NCBI GenBank assembly: GCA_013288575.1
Contig: JABDBO010000001.1
Span: 91 to 53,646 of the forward strand
Direction of reading: 5' to 3'
DNA: 53,556 nt
Source: Alphaproteobacteria bacterium
GTDB taxonomy: Bacteria; Pseudomonadota; Alphaproteobacteria; Rickettsiales; 21-14-0-20-44-7
The notes beneath the pieces are model-generated. The model was not told the DNA's origin. It saw nothing but the letters and a program-made list of their open reading frames with translations, and made no database searches. The position numbers and the translations under genes are program-made. How positions within the stretch are numbered: the stretch's first letter is position 1; each line of letters starts with the position of its first letter. Shown here piece after piece: positions 50,810 through 53,556 of this stretch.

Positions 50810-51170
50810 AGATTTTCACTTCTTCACTGTTAACACGGCCGCTTTCTGCATGGAAAGTAATTTGCTGTTGCGAAACTCCGATGCGCGCGATGTCATTTGC
50901 AACCTGCTGACCATAGGCCGGCTGCCCATTTGGGGTTGTATCAACCACATCAAAAACTACCGAGGGTTTTGTTTTAACTGCCTGGCTTACAACATAAAAA
51001 AGCTGGTCCTGATAGGCCACAGTTTTCTGGTTAAAGCGAATGGTCATAAGTGCTTCTTGTCCATTAGAAACAAGGGCTTGTGCGTTATTTTCAGAGCCAA
51101 AATCGCTTATAATAAAGGCGCTAATTATAGCAATGCTTAGAGCAAAAAAGCCGTTTAAAACGAATTTCAT
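50799..51170 (-). CDS. Periplasmic protein of unknown function
   Basis: 123-aa protein with an N-terminal signal anchor (GFFALSIAIISAFIISDF) and a small domain with RFNQKTVAYQDQLFYVVSQAV, VVFDVVDTTPNGQPAYGQQVANDI and a final strand VNSEEVKIFVR. The alternating pattern GVSQQQITFHAES followed by SEEVKIFVR suggests an OmpA-like or a related peptidoglycan-contact fold, but this is weak. It precedes and overlaps the degenerate GGDEF gene, so the pair may act together. Confidence 0.6.
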   Translation of the reverse strand: MKFVLNGFFALSIAIISAFIISDFGSENNAQALVSNGQEALMTIRFNQKTVAYQDQLFYVVSQAVKTKPSVVFDVVDTTPNGQPAYGQQVANDIARIGVSQQQITFHAESGRVNSEEVKIFVR

Positions 51171-51270
51171 ATAAATATCCTTGTGTTAATACTTGAATTC
51201 GGCACGTGGAATGGCGATAATAAGCCTGAAAGTTAAATATTCAAGAAATATTCGGGGCCAAAAAGCATTT

Positions 51271-51660
51271 ATGAATAGTATTAAAACTTACACGGTTTAT
51301 GCAAAACCAGGCCAGGCAAAACAGCCTGAGAATGCTATTTTCGTGCCTGAAACATTTACGCTGGCCGCATTAATTCCAGTCTATAATTTCGTCTGGGCAG
51401 TGATGAACAAATGTTGGCTTTTCCTGGTTATTCTATTGGTGTTTAACCTTACCGCAGTCCCACAATCTTTTAATAACAACCCGTTTTTCAATAATCTGGG
51501 TTGGATCAAATTGGCGATTTTCCCGTTTTTGGGAGTATTTGCCAATGATTTTTGGCGCCAGAGTTTGAAAAGACGCGGTTATCAACTTCAAACTGTTGTG
51601 AGCGGCAAGAATGAATCTGAGGCGCAGCTTCGCTATTTTGAGCGGGTGAGTGGGAATTAA
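51271..51660 (+). CDS. DUF2628 domain membrane protein
   Basis: 130-aa protein that starts with YTVYAKPG (a DUF2628 hallmark), has membrane helices FTLAALIPVYNFVWAVMN and LFLVILLVFNL, and ends in a polar tail. In alphaproteobacteria this family often sits in the his operon next to hisH, which is two genes away here. The start at 51271 gives the family N-terminus; in-frame ATG codons upstream are less likely. Confidence 0.8.
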   Translation: MNSIKTYTVYAKPGQAKQPENAIFVPETFTLAALIPVYNFVWAVMNKCWLFLVILLVFNLTAVPQSFNNNPFFNNLGWIKLAIFPFLGVFANDFWRQSLKRRGYQLQTVVSGKNESEAQLRYFERVSGN

Positions 51661-51702
51661 TGCTGGTTGCTATCTTAGAGCAACAAAATGGGATGAGGTA
51701 AT

Positions 51703-52383
51703 ATGTCTGTAAGGTTATTCGAAGAGATTAAAACAATTGTAATAGAGTCAATGCCCGCATCTTTGCGGCCCCCTGAAACTGCATTAGATGCCTTTATTAA
51801 AGGAATTATAAAAGAACATATACCTCTTTTTCTAGAGGTAACGGCAAAACTTGAAATTGCACTAGCTTTTAAAGGTGATGAGAAAGTAATTGCAAAACAT
51901 GCAGTACAAAAAGCTTCAGACGATTTGAGGAAAATAATAAAGACAATGGAAAGTTATTGCCAAGGCGAAAATCCTGAGGTGTATAGGGATCAATTTTCTG
52001 CTTTAATGGTAAAAGAGAGCTCATACATAAGTGCTAAAGCGGATTATTTAATGGATTATCGTAGATACCACATGCACATTATGGAGGGTAAGGATCTGCG
52101 GGATTGCGTATTGGCTGAGAGCAAGCGAATAGAAGAATTTGACTTAACTCAGATTCTTAATTTGTCAGCCGAACAAGAAGTTTTGCATGTGGCGGTACAA
52201 CGATATTTAAATGCAGCAAGAAATAAGGCCAAAGAGCTGGGATTGATTAAAAAAGACGAGGAATTTAATATAACTGCGGCTATGAATAAAATTGAAGGTT
52301 TTGGTAGTGAAGAAATTGAGAAATATGCCGAGAGATTAGAAAGTGTTCTCGTCAATAGAGGAAACTCTGATATAACTCGGTAA
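51703..52383 (+). CDS. Unknown helical protein between DUF2628 and hisH
   Basis: 226-aa predominantly helical cytoplasmic protein without a recognised family. Segments include IKGIIKEHIPLFLEVTAKLEIALAF, ISAKADYLMDYRRYHMHIMEGKD and NAARNKAKELGL. One Cys is in YCQGENP. No signal peptide. It has GAGG upstream of its start, and its stop immediately precedes the hisH ATG, suggesting cotranscription with hisH. Function unknown. Confidence 0.62.
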   Translation: MSVRLFEEIKTIVIESMPASLRPPETALDAFIKGIIKEHIPLFLEVTAKLEIALAFKGDEKVIAKHAVQKASDDLRKIIKTMESYCQGENPEVYRDQFSALMVKESSYISAKADYLMDYRRYHMHIMEGKDLRDCVLAESKRIEEFDLTQILNLSAEQEVLHVAVQRYLNAARNKAKELGLIKKDEEFNITAAMNKIEGFGSEEIEKYAERLESVLVNRGNSDITR

Positions 52384-53046
52384 ATGAAAACCATCACCAT
52401 TATCGATTACGGTTCCGGCAATTTGCGCTCAGCAGCAAAAGCTTTTGAACATGTTGTACAAAAATCTCCCGGTGCGAAAGTTATAGTTACCAACAACCCT
52501 GCTGATCTTGAAAAAGCAACGCACATTGTGCTACCGGGCGTTGGTGCGTTTGGAGATTGCGCGGCTGGTTTGGCCAAAATTCCTGGCATGGTTGCTGCAT
52601 TAGAAAAACAGGTTTTACAAAATAAAAAACCTTTCTTAGGAATCTGCGTTGGTATGCAATTGCTTGCTGATATCGGGCACGAATATGGTGAGCATAAAGG
52701 TTTGGGCTGGATAAAAGGCGAGGTGAGAAGAATCAACCCTAGTGATAAATCACTCCCTATTCCGCATATGGGTTGGAACGGGCTTGCTGCACAGAAGAAA
52801 TTGCCACTCTTGAATAACATCAAATCAGATGTGTATTTCGTCCACTCATACCAATTTATTTGCGCGAATAATGATAATTTGGTTGCAACCTGTGATTATG
52901 GCGGGCAGATTACTGCCGTTATTGCCAAAGGCAATATCATGGGCGTGCAATTCCATCCGGAAAAAAGTCAAACCGCGGGGCTCACGCTTATCGAGAATTT
53001 TTTAAAGGTGGGCGATAATAATGATGAATACGCAAAAAGAGTTTGA
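52384..53046 (+). CDS. hisH: Imidazole glycerol phosphate synthase glutaminase subunit
   Basis: 220-aa class I glutamine amidotransferase that supplies ammonia to HisF in histidine synthesis. The triad is Cys88 (GICVGMQLL), His191 and Glu193 (GVQFHPEKS). It starts right after the unknown helical gene, and its end overlaps the GNAT gene. hisA and hisF presumably lie beyond the window. Confidence 0.97.
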   Translation: MKTITIIDYGSGNLRSAAKAFEHVVQKSPGAKVIVTNNPADLEKATHIVLPGVGAFGDCAAGLAKIPGMVAALEKQVLQNKKPFLGICVGMQLLADIGHEYGEHKGLGWIKGEVRRINPSDKSLPIPHMGWNGLAAQKKLPLLNNIKSDVYFVHSYQFICANNDNLVATCDYGGQITAVIAKGNIMGVQFHPEKSQTAGLTLIENFLKVGDNNDEYAKRV

Positions 53047-53556
53047 GCCAAAAATTATTGTAGAAAAATTGCGCGAGTTAAAAGGCGCTGACCTTGAAGA
53101 ATTATGCGACGCCACCGAGCAAACGATTGATGATGCAGGGCTTGGTTTTTCAGTCGGATTTAACTGGGTTGAAGTTCCCGCGCGCGAAAGACTAGAAGCG
53201 CATTGGAAAGGTTTATTACAGATCCCAGAACGCCAGGTTTTCATCGGCCGGCTTGACGGAGTTATTGCCAGTTCAATCCAATTAGTGAAACCGGCACCAA
53301 GCAACCAGGCGCATAATTTTGCGGCCACTATCCGCGAGCATTTCGTAGCCCCGTGGGCACGTGGGCACGGTTTGGCGAAAACATTGCTGAAAGCTGCGGA
53401 AGAAGAGACAATTGCAGTCAAGATGAAGATTTTAAAATTGGAAGTTCGTGCCACCCAATCGGCAGCGGTTTCACTTTATGAATCCAGCGGCTACAAACGC
53501 TGGGGCGTGTTGGATAAGTATGAATTAGTTGACGGGAAGTATATTGCGGGATACTT
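53021..53556 (+). CDS. GNAT family N-acetyltransferase, 3'-truncated by the window edge
   Basis: Open frame beginning with two ATG codons at 53021 and 53024 inside the hisH 3' end, running past the window end. The visible 178 residues form a GNAT domain: FVAPWARGHGLAKTLLKAAEE (acetyl-CoA motif A) and ESSGYKRWGVLDKYELVDGKYI (C-terminal strands). Such a gene between hisH and hisA is known in some alphaproteobacteria. Substrate unknown. Confidence 0.85.
   Translation, partial: MMNTQKEFEPKIIVEKLRELKGADLEELCDATEQTIDDAGLGFSVGFNWVEVPARERLEAHWKGLLQIPERQVFIGRLDGVIASSIQLVKPAPSNQAHNFAATIREHFVAPWARGHGLAKTLLKAAEEETIAVKMKILKLEVRATQSAAVSLYESSGYKRWGVLDKYELVDGKYIAGY

Noticed and set aside
1..53556. CRISPR array, prophage or integrase signature
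   Set aside because: No regularly spaced direct repeats with unique spacers, no cas-like, integrase or transposase genes were found on either strand.

Overview
The window looks like the chromosome of a free-living, moderately AT-leaning alphaproteobacterium. The signs are the split F0 ATP synthase operon (atpI-B-E-F'-F without the F1 genes), class I lysyl-tRNA synthetase, a three-gene cytochrome bc1 operon, a DUF4167 gene directly after prmC, a small coiled-coil gene plus zapA divergent from tkt-gap, a DUF2628 gene close to hisH, and the ornithine-lipid genes olsB-olsA next to a Fur-family regulator. Complete routes or parts of routes for proline, histidine, pyrimidine and NAD synthesis argue against a strongly reduced parasite. 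I cannot place it below class level.

Layout. 1-4.0 kb: 3' part of xseA, F0 ATP synthase, and a beta-barrel-like secreted protein whose start lies inside atpF. 4.1-7.5 kb: a glycosyltransferase carrying an N-terminal c-di-GMP-binding-type MshEN domain, prmC and DUF4167. 7.5-12.1 kb: fabH, plsX and rpmF, with about 2.1 kb inserted between fabH and plsX. That insert holds one unknown gene and four tiny membrane-protein genes, each with its own promoter copy and hairpin terminator. 12.2-18.0 kb: tRNA-Val, two CheY-like regulators, a His-rich EF-hand-like protein, an ABC exporter, a FecR/DUF6600-type protein and a 54-aa protein. 18.1-22.4 kb: a CS1-like chaperone-usher fimbrial locus. 22.5-31.3 kb: BI-1 family protein, rnhB, HIG1-type protein, olsA-olsB-fur, nadD, an unknown 396-aa gene with a strong promoter, proA, proB. 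31.4-36.5 kb: a four-gene type II secretion/type IV pilus-like operon ending in a protein with a C-terminal retropepsin-like aspartic protease. 36.6-41.3 kb: lysK, petABC and a YqjD-like protein. 41.3-45.5 kb: GNAT, gap, tkt, then divergently a coiled-coil gene and zapA. 45.5-50.8 kb: orphan ccmA, a CYTH-like protein, a DUF465 protein, pyrD, a LysE-type exporter, pyrC and a degenerate GGDEF protein. 50.8-53.6 kb: a periplasmic protein, DUF2628, an unknown helical protein, hisH and a truncated GNAT.

The most unusual signals are three. First, the array of promoter-small ORF-terminator units at 9.24-10.64 kb, whose four promoters share a conserved 20-bp block at exactly the same distance from an extended -10. 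Second, the pilus/secretion-like operon with a fused aspartic protease and no ATPase, secretin or pilin in the window. Third, intergenic inverted repeats whose arms are built of 7-bp-phased units. No CRISPR array, rRNA, transposase or phage gene was seen. No gene-free stretch exceeds 300 bases once the small genes are counted.
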